A stretch of DNA of 64,000 nucleotides from assembly GCF_002078875.1 (NCBI RefSeq), contig NC_034410.1:82305367-82369366 (forward strand), in the 5' to 3' direction. Under the pieces are notes generated by a model that was not told where the DNA came from, made no database searches, and saw nothing but the letters and a program-made list of their open reading frames with translations. The position numbers and the translations under genes are program-made. Origin of the DNA: Numida meleagris (lineage: Eukaryota; Chordata; Aves; Galliformes; Numididae). Positions 38,141 to 49,815 of the stretch are shown here, piece after piece. Within the stretch, counting starts at the first letter, position 1, and each line of letters begins with the position of its first letter.

Positions 38141-38403
38141 TAGCAATAGGACTAGAGGGAATGGCCTCAAGTTGCATGAGGGGAGGTTCAGGTTGAATAT
38201 TAGGAAAAATGTCTTTTCAGAAAGAGTGGTGAGCTGCTGGAACAGGCTGCCCAAGGAGGTGGTTGAGTCACCATCCCTGGAGGTATTCAAGAAACGTTTA
38301 GATGTGATACTGAGGGACATGGTGTAGTGGGGAAATACTGGTGGTAGGTGGATGGTTGGACTATATGGGATCTTCTCCAACCTTGGTGATTCTATGATTC
38401 TAT
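38141..38403 (+). mobile_element. CR1 LINE 3' fragment, plus strand
   Basis: Begins in the [11 protein letters not shown] region (TAGCAATAGGACTAGAGGG), then [20 protein letters not shown], the GTGAGCTGCTGGAACAGGCTGCCC block, the [14 protein letters not shown] terminus with a stop, and a short 3' UTR ending GATTCTATGATTCTAT. The copy is clean, looks much younger than the LINE it abuts, and is directly followed by sequence of the old minus-strand element. Confidence 0.95.
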
Positions 38404-39410
38404 CTGTAACCACTCCTAGATCTTTGACTCTGAAGGAAAACTTCCTTGTTTAGATGTATCAACATCAGTGAACACCCTGGAGTTTTCTTCCCCTTGCAAC
38501 TGAGGCTGTACGTACACAACTGAAATTATGCCTACAATTTTGTTCAGTGAACTAAGTCTTTCTAGATTTTGTGTGGATAGTGATATGTAATGGCCACATC
38601 ATCAACACAGTCATAACATCAGTAATAAAGGTTATACAAGAGCAATCCCCACACAGATCTCTGTGTGTCACTGTTAGGTCATTCTCATTTTGAAAAACAG
38701 CCAGTACTTCAAACATTTTATGCTGAGCCAGTATTTAATTAGGGACAGAATTTTACCTGTCTAGCATAACATAAAGTCCCTTTTTCTTAGAGACGTCATC
38801 AAAACCTCTTAACAACCTGGGTGATATATGCCAGATCTTTTCTTTCAAATATTTTAAATGAAGTCTTCAAATAACTCCAAAGACCAACTGAGGACTTCAA
38901 GCAGAAAGTGTGTTATTGGTCAGATGATGTCTTGTTTTTATGTTTCCATTCTGATTACTCTGAAACGGTTCCTTTCTGTGTAGGATATTCAGCCTTCACC
39001 TGCAATTCCCAAGGTCACTCTTGGTTCCATTTTGGATGTGAGGGTCCCCGCTGACAGTTTTATGGCAACTAGGAAGATCTCGTATTATAAGGGACATATT
39101 GGATGTGTTTGTCAGGAGCTTTCCAGTTTTGGAGCTGAGATCCCTCACAGCTTGTGATGAACACCATCTGGTCCTGGCAGTTCACTAGAATTAAGATTCC
39201 CACATTGTTGTGTGATTTGCTCCCTTGAGATTTCTCCCCTTCTTAACAGTGTACTAAGAACTAATGTTTCCTTTGGGTGAAATCTCTTTGGGATGAGAAT
39301 TTCAACAATGGACACAATTAGTGTAGTTTAACTGTTTCATGCATTAGCTTTTCTTCAGTCGTATCATTTGTCTTTAAACTTCCTTTTCCAACTGATCTCT
39401 ACACCCAGAG
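38404..39410 (-). mobile_element. Old CR1/L3-like LINE, reverse transcriptase region, minus strand
   Basis: Heavily diverged, but the order of RT landmarks on the minus strand is coherent. From high to low coordinate: a GPDGVH-type segment (complement of CACCATCTGGTCCTGG near 39162-39177), a GNYRPVSLT-like segment (complement of TGCAATTCCCAAGGTCAC, 39001-39018), a motif A-like region (complement of CATCAAAACCTCTTAACAAC, 38797-38816), a motif B-like region (complement of ACAGATCTCTGTGTGTCAC, 38653-38671), then motif C and the KCKVLHL-like region toward 38530-38610. Frames are destroyed. I rely on order and spacing, not on any long identity. It could be an old CR1 subfamily or L3; the exact family needs a library search. 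Confidence 0.68.
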
Positions 39411-39670
39411 ATCCATGGAAACAAGTGCAATCCTTCTGCCGTAAACACATTAATACTTCTGGTGTGGTTACAGTTTCTTTCTCTGCCTTAATTAAGAAAA
39501 ACTCCTTGTGTATAAGCTTATAAGTTTGAGAGGAATTTTACATTGGGCTTGGAGATAAGAGACTCTTTGCATCTGGATAAATACACTGATACAGCTTGTA
39601 CAGATACCTAAAATATAAAATAACCAAAAAGGGCCACTGCAATAAAGCTGCTCTAACTCTCTTGCAGCAT
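39411..39670. other. Spacer, nothing clear
   Basis: About 260 bp of AT-rich sequence between the old LINE and a short CR1 piece. It may be a further decayed part of the old LINE, but I see no landmark to support that. Confidence 0.4.
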
Positions 39671-39727
39671 AAGCAGTGGGCCCAGGAGAACCTCATGTGG
39701 TTCAACAAAGACAAGTACCAGTTCTGT
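39671..39727 (+). mobile_element. Short CR1 coding fragment, plus strand
   Basis: Fifty-seven bases translating as KQWAQENLMWFNKDKYQFC, clearly related to the CR1 segment [18 protein letters not shown] just after RT motif C. Flanks on both sides are not CR1, so this is a small remnant, possibly copied or left by deletion. Confidence 0.8.
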
Positions 39728-40042
39728 TCCCTCAGATCCCTTCTGAATCCATATTTAAGCTAAGATAAAGAGGTTCAGAAGACAGCCTCTTCTTCTAGCT
39801 CACGTACTTTCCTACTTGAGTAAAGGAGTATTTAAGAACATGCTTTACATATATCCATCAGTACAACAAAATGAAAATAAAAAGGAAGGAAAGAAGGAGG
39901 CAGATATTGGAGAAATCTAGTGATGCAAAGGAAAGAACATGTCTGAATACTGGATATGTAGAAAATTAAATATTTTTGTTCAAAAAAGAAAAATGCTGAT
40001 GGCAAGGCTGGAAAGAAGGAAACTGGAGGGAGTTATTCAAAG
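39728..40042. other. Spacer between CR1 fragments, A-rich
   Basis: About 315 bp, with purine-rich AAAGGAAGGAAAGAAGGAGG sequence near 39880-39900. Nothing else recognised. Confidence 0.6.
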
Positions 40043-40352
40043 CATAGAAACATAGAATCATTAAGGTTAGAAAAGACCACAAAGATCATCTAGTCCAACC
40101 ACCAGCGCACCCCTACCATGCCCACAAATGATGTCCCTCGGTGCAACATCCACACGGTTCTTGAACACCACCAGGGACGGTGACTCTACCACCTCCCTGA
40201 GCAGTCTGTTCCAATGCCTCACCACTCTTTCAGAGAAGAAACTTCTCCTAATATCCAACGCAAACCTCCTCTGGCACAACTTGCACTTGCATTTGTTGAA
40301 CCTCATGAGGTTCTCCTGGGCCCAATTCTTGAACCTGTCTAAGTCATGGATC
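40043..40352 (-). mobile_element. CR1 LINE with internal deletion, minus strand
   Basis: On the minus strand the frame reads [20 protein letters not shown], then jumps directly into [30 protein letters not shown] and the [16 protein letters not shown] terminus. The copy at 8500-9265 has the block between these parts, so more than a hundred codons are missing here. The 3' end is the ATTAAGGTTAGAAAAGACC type seen at 17197 and 22803. Sequence further upstream on the minus strand (about 40353-40426) stays in frame but is not clearly CR1. Confidence 0.94.
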
Positions 40353-41256
40353 TGATCAGCTTTTGCAATGACAGGAATCTTTTTTCCAAGTGCAGATGCT
40401 CCCATAAGTGACCTTGTTGGACTCAAGATAGGACAAAGTGAGCCCTACTGGCCTCTGTCTTTCCAGATCCCCTGAGCACTGGTCTCCTGCTTCAGGTGCC
40501 CATGGATCACTGTGTATATATGGAGACATCTCCCTCCCCTTTCACATTTTACTATTCAATTTTTCTCCACGCTCACTTCTTTTCATCCTTTTCCCTTTGG
40601 TGTAATGACTCATATGCAATACTCAAATAGATTTCCAAAGCAGCTAAGTTAAATGAACAGTTCACACCTTACAAAAGCCTGACAGAGACATTAGAGGCAA
40701 GCTGATACAATCAAAGACGCATAGCAAAAATGTAAGGGAAATACAGAAGCCTCTGTCTGAAAGTATTGTTGAATAAAGAAGGAATTCTAGAAGAAAGATG
40801 ACTTGCTCTCCTCATAGCTAATAGTCTTTTCTACTCTTCAGCTTTTTCTTTCATACACCTGAATTAAATCCATTTCGAGCACACACAAAGCTTTGAACAC
40901 CAATAGGATAAAACTGCAGGCAGCTCTGAACTGCAATTCACATGCGGCATTGGCACAGGCATGTCCTTCCCAGAAAGCCCTGTTAGTACTTAAAAGGCAC
41001 ACAGCACTAAGGATATTAAAGGGCTTCAACTAGTAGCATTTCATTCAGCCTCATGATTCCCTTTAAGCCCAAGATTAGGTGCCTCCATTAAGATCTGCAT
41101 CACAGTTTAAGTCCAGACACCCAGAACACAGTTGTCAGAGATGTCAAGCACTTGCAAAGCTGGGACAGGTCATTTTAAAGCTGGTGCCCTGGGAACTAAA
41201 TGACCCAGAAAATCAAGTCTGAGGTTTTTGGAGCACTGTGACAGCAGCTGCATTTC

Positions 41257-41273
41257 TTATTTATTTATTTATT
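41257..41273. repeat. (TTAT)n microsatellite
   Basis: Four tetranucleotide units in AT-rich sequence. Confidence 0.8.
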
Positions 41274-42499
41274 AAAACCTAGAATGCAAAGCAAAATCAA
41301 AGGCAGGTTCCTGGAATCCGCAGCTGAGAAACATAAGTTCGAGCCCTTCCCTGCGTGCTGCACAACATGCTGTGCTACTTACCTACACTCACAGTCTGGG
41401 GCCCTAGGTGACTGTTTTGGTTACATGCCATTAAAAACAGATTGTTCCAGAGCGACCTGCCAAGGAGCAAAATGACAGCCTCTAGACACCAACGGCAAGG
41501 ATCCTCATTTCAGATAAAGTCACAGGACTGCTTTTCTTTTCTACATGCAACTGCAGCTGATAGGAAGGTTCTCTCTCTCAGAGACAGCGTGCTCATTCTA
41601 GGCCGTCAAGTCATAGCTGAGATGGTGCTGGATGCTCTTTAAGCAACAGGGTTTCAATTAAAGCAGAAACAGTTTTTGGCTCTTGGAGCACCACGTCAGT
41701 AAATCTAACGACTCCAGATGTTTATGCAAAGAAATGTCATGGCAACAGCCTCTCTGACACAGCTCCTTTGTGCTGCAGCGTGCTTCAGGGGCTGTCATCA
41801 TGAACTTATTGCTGCCACTCCTCTTTGCTCCAATCCCCAGAGGTATGCTGCTCAGGCTGATGTAGCCTCTCCTCAGTATTTCTGGGACTTCACAACTCCT
41901 TCAGTATCACTGCTATCCTGTCCTGAGGCTCTGGGTTGCTAAAGACCACATTTCAGGTAACAAGCCACTCAGCTGACCTCAATACCCCACTGAGCTTCCT
42001 GAGGAGCGAGTGCTTTCAGCTGGGAACTTGGGCTGCTGAAGATCTCCATCATCTCAGAAAACCCTTTACTTTCTGAGCAAATGGTATGGGCTCAGCTGCT
42101 GCTTATATGCAAGGATGCTCTTTTGCTCTGATTTATGTAGTTTCTCACATCTCTTACTAATCTTGTATTGAGAGCAGGTCACAAAGTCTAGGGCACACGC
42201 CTACACCAACTCTTATGTCAGCGTGCTCAAAGCCAAGGGGATTGGTCCCAACTATTGTATAGAGCAGAGGGTGACAGGAGCAGGGAATTGTTTGCCACAT
42301 CTCTCAAGTAATATAACAGCACAGCAATGCTCAGATTTAAAATTCTTGTCTGTGTCAATTTCCACACAAAATTACATTACTGATGACAAAGGACTCTAAG
42401 AAACGTATTAAGGGCAAGCAAATATGAACTGGATCTACTTAATAGAAATGTCTAAATAATTAGTTTAAAGCATGCCATTAACTCTGGTAGTTTAGTCTC

Positions 42500-42530
42500 T
42501 TTTTTTTTCCTTTTTTTTTTTTTTTTCCAG
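42500..42530 (+). repeat. Poly-T tracts ending in an acceptor-like CCAG
   Basis: T9-CC-T16 (42500-42526) followed by CCAG (AG at 42529-42530). A branch-like CATTAAC lies at 42476-42482, but two AGs fall between it and the tract, which argues against its use. No donor pairs with it. Confidence 0.4.
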
Positions 42531-45004
42531 AGTAGCCTATTTTAGCTATCAGAAGTTTATTTTCTGTAAATGGGTCAGTTCTGCAGTCCCATGATTTCCT
42601 GCTGTTCCTCATGCATCAGAGGACGCCACCTGACCACCCAGTGAGACCTCAGAGGTGCAGAACTCTGACTCGGACTGGAAACTGGGACTTCCAGCAAGAG
42701 TGACTGATTCACTCTTTGAGCAAACACTTCAGTGAGACTGGGGAGTCAAACTTCCAGCTGCTACAGTAATGGATGCAGTATCCGAAGGCACTGTTGATGA
42801 GGTACTGTGTTCCTTTCACAATTGCACAAGATATTCGTCTTTCAGTGTAAAATATTTGGGGGCAGATTTTAATGCTCATTTTCAGAGAAAACTGCTCTGG
42901 GTCACACTGGTATCTCACAGGGCTGGCGGCAGGGAATCAATCCACTGACTGCATCTTTCTGGTCTCAAACCAGACTTTATTAATGGGGTGACACAATGTA
43001 AGAGATCAGTGAATGAACAAGGTACACTAGATGCACAAATAGCATATTGGAGGTAGTAAATAAGGCACAGCTTAGGCCCTAATTTGGATCAGTTTGCAGA
43101 AGGATCTGCTGATATAGGAGTATAAATGACTAGCAGAAAATCAGAAAATTCTTTTGCTCCGCAGACCCAGTTTCACTGATTTATATATGTAAAAAATAAT
43201 ATGTATTCTTAACTTTATAACCTAGTAGCAATCATTAGCTATACCTATGCTTAAAGCCAGTAAACACAGATCCTTACATATGAAAATCTTCAAACACCCC
43301 ATAACCTTTGACTAACAATTGTGTATCTTATTTCACAAAGAGGAAAAGCGAAGAAAACGAGGGTTAAGGGATGTGTCAAGTTCAGAACAACCACAGGGCA
43401 ATAGCAAAAATACGCAAACCTCAGCTAAAACCAGCACAACTCCTTTGAAGGAAGGAGTAACCCTACTTGCCTGCTGTTGTACTGGGAGCTTAAAATGACC
43501 TCTACAAAGAACATATTACAAAATCAAAAATGAAACTATCATCCAGAAAAACGAAAGTCTGGAAGGCAAACGGCTAGAACTGACAACTGAGGCTTAATTC
43601 TTTAGGTTTAAATCCAGGGCATCTTCTTAGGAAATAGGCAGACAGAGTTAGTGGCTCCAAGGACACATCAGGCTGTTATGTCTTTTTACAGTTAGCTGCT
43701 AATCATAAAACGAAATCAGTTAAAATAGAGGGATACATTAACAAGTTTGGATAATAACAGAAATATGGGAATTTAAAAAATGATTTTTTTTGGGAAAGAA
43801 GTTATCTCATTTTTTTTACAGTTTGCTTGCAAACTCTATCTTCAGCTCCTTTTAACTCACTTACCCCTCTTACCCACCCAAACTCAGGGCAGACATATCA
43901 GTTCTCATCATTCTTGAGAAAAAGACAATTTTCATGTTTGCTCTCAAAGAATATCTCTTTCTAGCTCAAAATTTCATGCAAGCCCTGCTAAGTCCTCCAT
44001 GCTAGAAACTTCACTGTTTTATCTTAATTACTATCTTAGCTGGAGCCACCAAGCTATTATCTTCTTTGATTTGATTGTCTCCACAAATACAAATAAAACT
44101 TCATACCAGTGATTCTCCACAACAAACTAGGCAAAATATACATCTACTTCTTACATAAAAAAGGAAAGTGTTAGCAGACAGTATTCAGAAAATATTACTT
44201 TGTTAGAAATCAGAGTGGTTGGGCAGAATGGTAATGCTACACAGGACTGTGCCTGTACCCCTGGGATTGTACACAATTTGCTGGAATATGAAACATCATT
44301 AGGGTCACTGTGTGTACAAAGCTCAGTCACTTCCTATTATTGTGAATGACAAGAATATTTTAGTAAGTGTTCTTTTAAAGTTATATATGTTTTGAGATTT
44401 ATCTCAGCTTGGCTTCATGGAAACTGAAACTTGCAGAGCAAGGATAATTTATAAAAGCTTTAGCAGCTAAGTTTTGGATTAGGCAGGGATTTTGTCACCT
44501 TTTTGGGTAATATTCCTTTCCTCTTTGGACAAGAACAAAGCTTAAAGACCACTTACAAACCTGGGACTTCTTGGAGGTTTGACTCAATTTTTCACCTTAT
44601 CTAATACATACTATATCTTCACTATACTAAACTTTCATGACCATTGAATAATATAGTCCTATCAGTATTGTTTCTGTCTGTGAGTTTGATACCACTTCCC
44701 CAAACCAGATGAAGCAAGCATTTTACATTGTGGTGGACATCGAAATCTAGATATTTTGTCATCTCTGGAGTCCTGCTGGCAGTTTCATCAGCTCTCACAT
44801 AACTCCACTTAGCTTTTGGGGTTCACTCCATCCATCTCCAGTGGTGGAAGTTCTCCCAGACAGAAATGGACTGTTATTCATTCCTCAGTGTAGTTAAGGC
44901 TTGGCTGCTTTCTAAGGCTTTGCTTTTTTCTTCCCAATTTATTCCCAAATTTAAACTTAAAACAAATTCATGGAGCCAAAGAGAATCCCAAAACTGAACC
45001 TCAG

Positions 45005-45171
45005 CCCCAACAGCTGCCTAGGGCCCCATCCAACCCAGCCTCAAACACCTCCAGGGATGGGCCATCCACAGATTCTCTGGGCAGCCTATGCCAGTGTATC
45101 ACTGCCCTCTGAGTGAAAAATTTCCCCCTAACATCTAAAATAGAATTTAATCAGCTGGTGTCCCTGTGTCA
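45005..45171 (-). mobile_element. CR1 LINE 3' fragment, minus strand, diverged
   Basis: The plus strand reads CAGCTGCCTAGGGCCCCATC, CTCAAACACCTCCAGGGATG, then the complement of the [10 protein letters not shown] region (CTGGGCAGCCTATGCCAGTG) and AGTGAAAAATTTCCCCCTAA. The same block with the same 3' portion occurs at 59661-59957. The last 30 bp (45142-45171) are uncertain. Confidence 0.87.
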
Positions 45172-46207
45172 TGAGCAGGCATCTTCTTGGGTAACTGTAC
45201 AGGATTAGGGGGACATGTGAGAACTTCCCACTTTATTTCCTGGTGGTTTTTGAGGTAAAAGTAGTTAGGCAAATCTGTGGAAGAAAAAGCTTTCTTAATC
45301 TGAAGACATGCAAAATTGCAAAACTGGTATGAGATATTACAAATGCAGAACGGTGAGTCAGCCCGCTTTGACCAAATGTCAGTGACTGCAAGGGGTCCTT
45401 CATTTTTCCAGGAGCCCAGGAAATGGCCCTCTGAGATACCTGTGTGGTTATTCTTGTACACACTGTGCATTTTTCAGACCACCTGAAATTTTAGAAATGC
45501 AGCAGTTCTGTTTTCCCACCTACTGATAGTATTATTCTTTCTTGACAGTCAGAGAAGGAATTTATGTTTTTATTTGATAGAGGCTGAAATCACTTTCACT
45601 ATTACACTGTCACTGAAGTCAATTGGAATTATTACAGAATGATAAATTAGATATAAAATAATTTCTTTCTTGGATAGTATTTGCTTCAAATACTCTTGCC
45701 AGGTCCAGGGAATCAAAAAATTCAAAGGGAGATTTGCCAACATAGATTTTATCTTTTTGATAATTTGCTCACTGGAGCATTTCTCCCTTCAGTATTGCTG
45801 ACTATCATCTGGTTTTCAGAGAAGCAAGGTTTGCAAAGACAGGTAATATCTTACTAGACAGTGATATAGTTGAAAATAGGAGATGAGATTTCAGGGGTAC
45901 AATCCTGATACCTATCAAAACCTAAATTTCACAACGCTGCTTCTGCAATTTGAGGGACAATCTCTCCTGCCACAGACAAGCAGAGATGTGGGGTACATGC
46001 AGAGGATCACTTCAGGAGTCAGCACAAGTTGTAATGAGAGAGTTGCATTCCTCTCTAGTGTATGCCAGCACCTGAACAAACTTTCCTTCTGATGGAGGAA
46101 AAGAGCTGCTGTGCTACAAAAAGTTTTGAGTCTACAAAAAAGAAAAACTTCCTTCAAGTAGCTCGGCACCAACCTACAAACCAGCACCAGCAGGGCTCCA
46201 TCATCCT
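45172..46207. other. Spacer, no gene recognised
   Basis: About 1 kb, AT-rich. The open frame at 45147-45470 (minus) starts in the adjacent CR1 and has no recognisable domain. Confidence 0.6.
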
Positions 46208-46578
46208 TCAGCCTTGAGAAGAAAAGGCTCTGGGGAGACCTTATTACTGCCCTTATATACATACAGTGGGCTTAAAAGAAAGACAGAAAAAGACTTTACC
46301 AGGGCCAGTAGCAACCTGAGAAGGGGAAACAGTTTTAAATGGAAAGAGTGTAGCTTTAGCCTGGAAATAAGAAAGAAATACGTCAATACGAAGGCAGTGA
46401 GGTACTGGAACAGGTTGCCCAGAGACATTATGGATGCCCCATCCCTGGAAACACTCAAAGGTGGTTGGATGGAACTTTGATCTGACATAGTGAAAGATGT
46501 CTCTGCTTATGGCAAGGAAATTGGACTAGATAATCTTTACACATCCCTTCCAACCCAAATCACACTATGATTCTATGA
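46208..46578 (+). mobile_element. CR1 LINE 3' fragment, plus strand
   Basis: Starts at the LEKKRLWGDL block (46212 onward). A frame from 46214 covers TRASSNLRRGNSFKWKEC, LEIRKKYVNTKAVRYWNRLP, RDIMDAPSLETLKGGWMEL and a stop near 46480. The 3' UTR ends CACACTATGATTCTATGA. Substitutions are frequent (KAVRYWNRL for RVVRHWNRL), so it is of intermediate age. Confidence 0.93.
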
Positions 46579-48447
46579 AAGTCAAATTTTTGTGTCCCAC
46601 CAACACACATGGTAAAGAAATCCATGAAATACATTTTCCATGGGCAAGCCGTCTTTGTTGATTTGCATGGTGGCCTTTCTCTCTAGCCCAACACACTGTA
46701 AACTTCCTACTTTCATATTCTGGGCCCTGTTATCATCAACTCAACTGCAACGCTGCTGGTTCTCCCAGTCATTAGTGTGAGGTTCTTTAATGAGCAAGTA
46801 AACAATTTTGTTGCATTAACAACATTTTTATAGCATATGCAGCTTGTAAAAGCTCTCCTGTAGAGGGAAACAGCATTCTATCAACTAAATGATTCCAACA
46901 AAGGAAAAAAAAAACAGGCTCAGTGGGCTTATTAGAAGGATTTACAGTACATTATCTAAAGATCGCTAATTGTGAACTGACCTTGAGACATGAATCAAAA
47001 CTTCAAGCCATAATTTTCAATAATGGTATTAAACACGTTAGACTTTTCAACAAAGCTTAGTCTCCAAAGCAAGGCAGGAGGTGAGATTTCTCTACCAAAT
47101 ATAACTCTGGGTATTTGATTATGGGTGAGCATGAACAACTGAGCTTCTGACCTTTGCTATAAACGTACTCATCTGTAGCTTTGATTAGTTCAGATTTGTC
47201 TGGATTGCAAAGTGAAGGTCCACTCATGTTCTCATTTCAACTAATGGGAGAAAATGCAGGCTTGCTTCCACTGTGTTAAGATAAACTTTGAATTTTGCAG
47301 AAAGGAAGAGAAAGAAATGCAATTTCAATGCACAAAGGCATTTTTTATGTATTTGAAAATCTTGATCAATGCTCTTTTTCATAGCATGAAGAAAAACAGC
47401 AGAGATAATCTGTTTTGGTCCACTGCAAGAGCTATGCTTCTTCCTGTACCAAGTGAATTCTAAGTTAGTCAAGCCTTTTCTCATCAGGCATCTGCATACT
47501 TCCTTGCTACGACTGACAGAAAACGTCACAACTCCTTGATTCTGCCCCCAGCTTTGGCATGCTATATGCATCCAAAATAATGACTGAGTGCTATTCTTAC
47601 ACCATCCTAATGCTTAGACCTTGAAAAGATGTGGGGAATAAAACTCATAGGTTAAAGCTCCATAATTAAAAATACCTGAATAATGAATAGGTTCAGTGTT
47701 TGTGGCAGATAGGGAAATGGCAACTCCAAAATCCAGTCTACATGCCTTTCTGCACAGATCTTTCAAAGATGTTTTAGTTTTTAATCAGAAAGATTGAGGC
47801 ATATCACTCAAAACTTCTGTTCATGGCAGAAATCTGATTCACTTAACTTAATTTACTACTCATGATGACCACGACTCAACTAAAACGCTAACAGAACATT
47901 CTCCTACATTGGTGATTTGGAATGAATTTCCTTTTTCTTGTTCCCACAGGGTCAGATATATGATTTCAAGAAAAAAAATGCCCTAGTGTCATTAAAGTTC
48001 ATATTTAGACTCAGCTAAGTCTCTTTTCAGACAACAGGATTTCTTTTTCTTCCTTTTCTAAGCCATTCCTTCCCTTTAGCTACAACAGCTATTTATTTGT
48101 GAGTTACTTTAAATCTCTTTCATTTTATAAGGCACTTTCCTTTTGACAGCACTGGCGAAAATGTAGCTTTGCCTTCTAAATATAGTAGAAGGGAAAGAAA
48201 AAAAAAACAGATTGTTTGCTGGTCTCTCTGCTTCTATTCTTCTGTTCCAAACTATTCTCCATAAGTTCCTGTCTATCGCCTTTTGTAAATAACATCTGCT
48301 TTTCAAACTCCCTATCTGCTAATTAGTCTGAATCATTTGTAAGCATACAGTATGTATTTAGAAGTGTACAAGTTGAATGCTAATGGCCAGTAATGTAAAC
48401 TTCCCACTCACTCAGCATTTATATCTATTTCCTCATTAGAAGAATGT

Positions 48448-48485
48448 AAAAAAAAAAAAAAACAACAAAACAAACAACAAAAATA
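48448..48485. repeat. A15 followed by CAA-rich tract
   Basis: Pure A 48448-48462, then CAACAAAACAAACAACAAAAA. Simple sequence. Confidence 0.85.
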
Positions 48486-48863
48486 ACACATCAACCACCG
48501 AACAACTAAAAAGCCTCTTTAAAATTATGCATTTGGGTTATTTGGGTTGATTATGCCAAGTAATTTCAATCCCGAGAAAGACTTTTCAGGTGATATTAAT
48601 TTATTAATTGTCCCCATCTCTCTTCTAACTTATCAACTAATTTGGGGAAGATGCCCTCTCTGCTACAGACATCTTCAACCCATATTCTTTCTTTCTCCAG
48701 AGAACGCATCAGCTCCAAGCTATAGAGTATTTTCTACACAGTTGCTTTCTGTTCACAGTGAGTATTTAGATATTTCATACAAAATAAAACACAGCAGACC
48801 AGCTCCATCAATAGAGATCAAAGGAAGGGATTCTTGAAGTATTTCCTATTTATTAAGGATTAA

Positions 48864-48905
48864 ATTAAGGGTTTTGCTCTTTATTTATTAAGGGTTTGCT
48901 CTTGC
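48864..48905 (+). repeat. Imperfect tandem duplication, about 20-bp unit
   Basis: ATTAAGGGTTTTGCTCTTTA is followed closely by ATTAAGGGTTTGCTCTTGC. The two copies differ mainly by one T and lie about 24 bp apart. The second copy runs into the candidate start codon at 48909. Confidence 0.75.
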
Positions 48906-48908
48906 AAG

Positions 48909-48970
48909 ATGGGAGATGCATCTAAATTTAATTTGCCTGTGACAAAACCAAAAATTTCCACCTGTGCAAG
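48909..48970 (+). other. Possible start exon (ATG to strong donor), low confidence
   Basis: ATG at 48909 sits in a good initiation context (A at -3, G at +4). The frame stays open for 20 codons, MGDASKFNLPVTKPKISTCA, up to GCAAG|GTAAGC (GT at 48971-48972), leaving two spare bases (phase 2). No promoter element is clear upstream. The peptide is unrecognised. Its phase does not fit directly onto the segment at 57957 (phase 0), so another exon would be needed between them. Confidence 0.15.
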
Positions 48971-49815
48971 GTAAGCTTCCTCTCCAGGGCTTCAGTGATA
49001 AACCTTAAGTTCTGATGAATCCAAACTTGATGGTCTTTCTGTCAGCAAGATCCTTAGCTGAATTAAAGCACCTGAATGACAACACAGAAAAATTAACACA
49101 CTGTTTTGTTAAAGCCTAGCTCAGTAAAGTTCTTAGGAGCCAACTGGGAACAGAACTATGAGCCAGAGCCATGTCAGAGAGAATTTTACACAGATTGATT
49201 CTTGGACATATGTTTTTAAAATGTGTTTTATGAGTGATCTGGAGAAGTACTTGAGTGTTATCTGTGGGAAAAAAATATATGTAACTGGCTGTACACCACT
49301 TGTTAACAGCCATCAAATCATTGCCAGAACACCCAGTCACTGGATTCTCATCCCTCTGAAATTTGCAGTGAGACAATCCATATTTTAGACAAAATCTTGA
49401 AAATTGGAACCAACATGAGCACCCATCCTGGTTCTGGTCTCTCAGGTGCACTGGTGTCACTTCTAGATCTCCTGGAAAAAAGACTCTCATTCAGAATTGC
49501 ACCCTTGGGGCTTTCTGCTTAATTTCTTGAGAGGGATGTTATAAGCCATGGTGCCAGACATGTACAGAAGCAGGTAAAAGGCAAAGGCAGAACAAATCAT
49601 TTGAAAGCAACATCTGCCAGGTTTCTATTTGAGGTTCTTCTTTCGCCTGGAAAGGAAGAGTCCTGAGTGTTTGGAAAATAAAGGTCAATAAGGTTGCCAA
49701 GTTTGGGGAGATGGGGTATTCTCATTCCTCTGGCAACTGAAAATGGATGAAATCCCCCCATTCCAAAAGTTATATTATAGTAATATATAAAGTAATATAA
49801 AGTATAGTATATATA

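Larger units (their letters stand above)
40353..45004. other. Unique spacer, no gene recognised
   Basis: About 4.65 kb. Contains a (TTAT)n microsatellite at 41257-41273 and a double poly-T tract at 42500-42526 ending CCAG. The only minus-strand AGGTAAG core I found is here (plus-strand CTTACCT at 41378-41384). No family-level coding similarity. Confidence 0.55.

Noticed and set aside
40353..40426. IPVIAKADQ in a minus-strand frame, reminiscent of a septin GTP-binding segment
   Set aside because: Similarity is about eight residues only, and it runs directly into the CR1 segment [10 protein letters not shown]. No other septin motif nearby.
42476..42530. Branch-like CATTAAC plus poly-T and CCAG as a true 3' splice site
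   Set aside because: Two AG dinucleotides fall between the branch word and the tract, and no donor or open exon follows.
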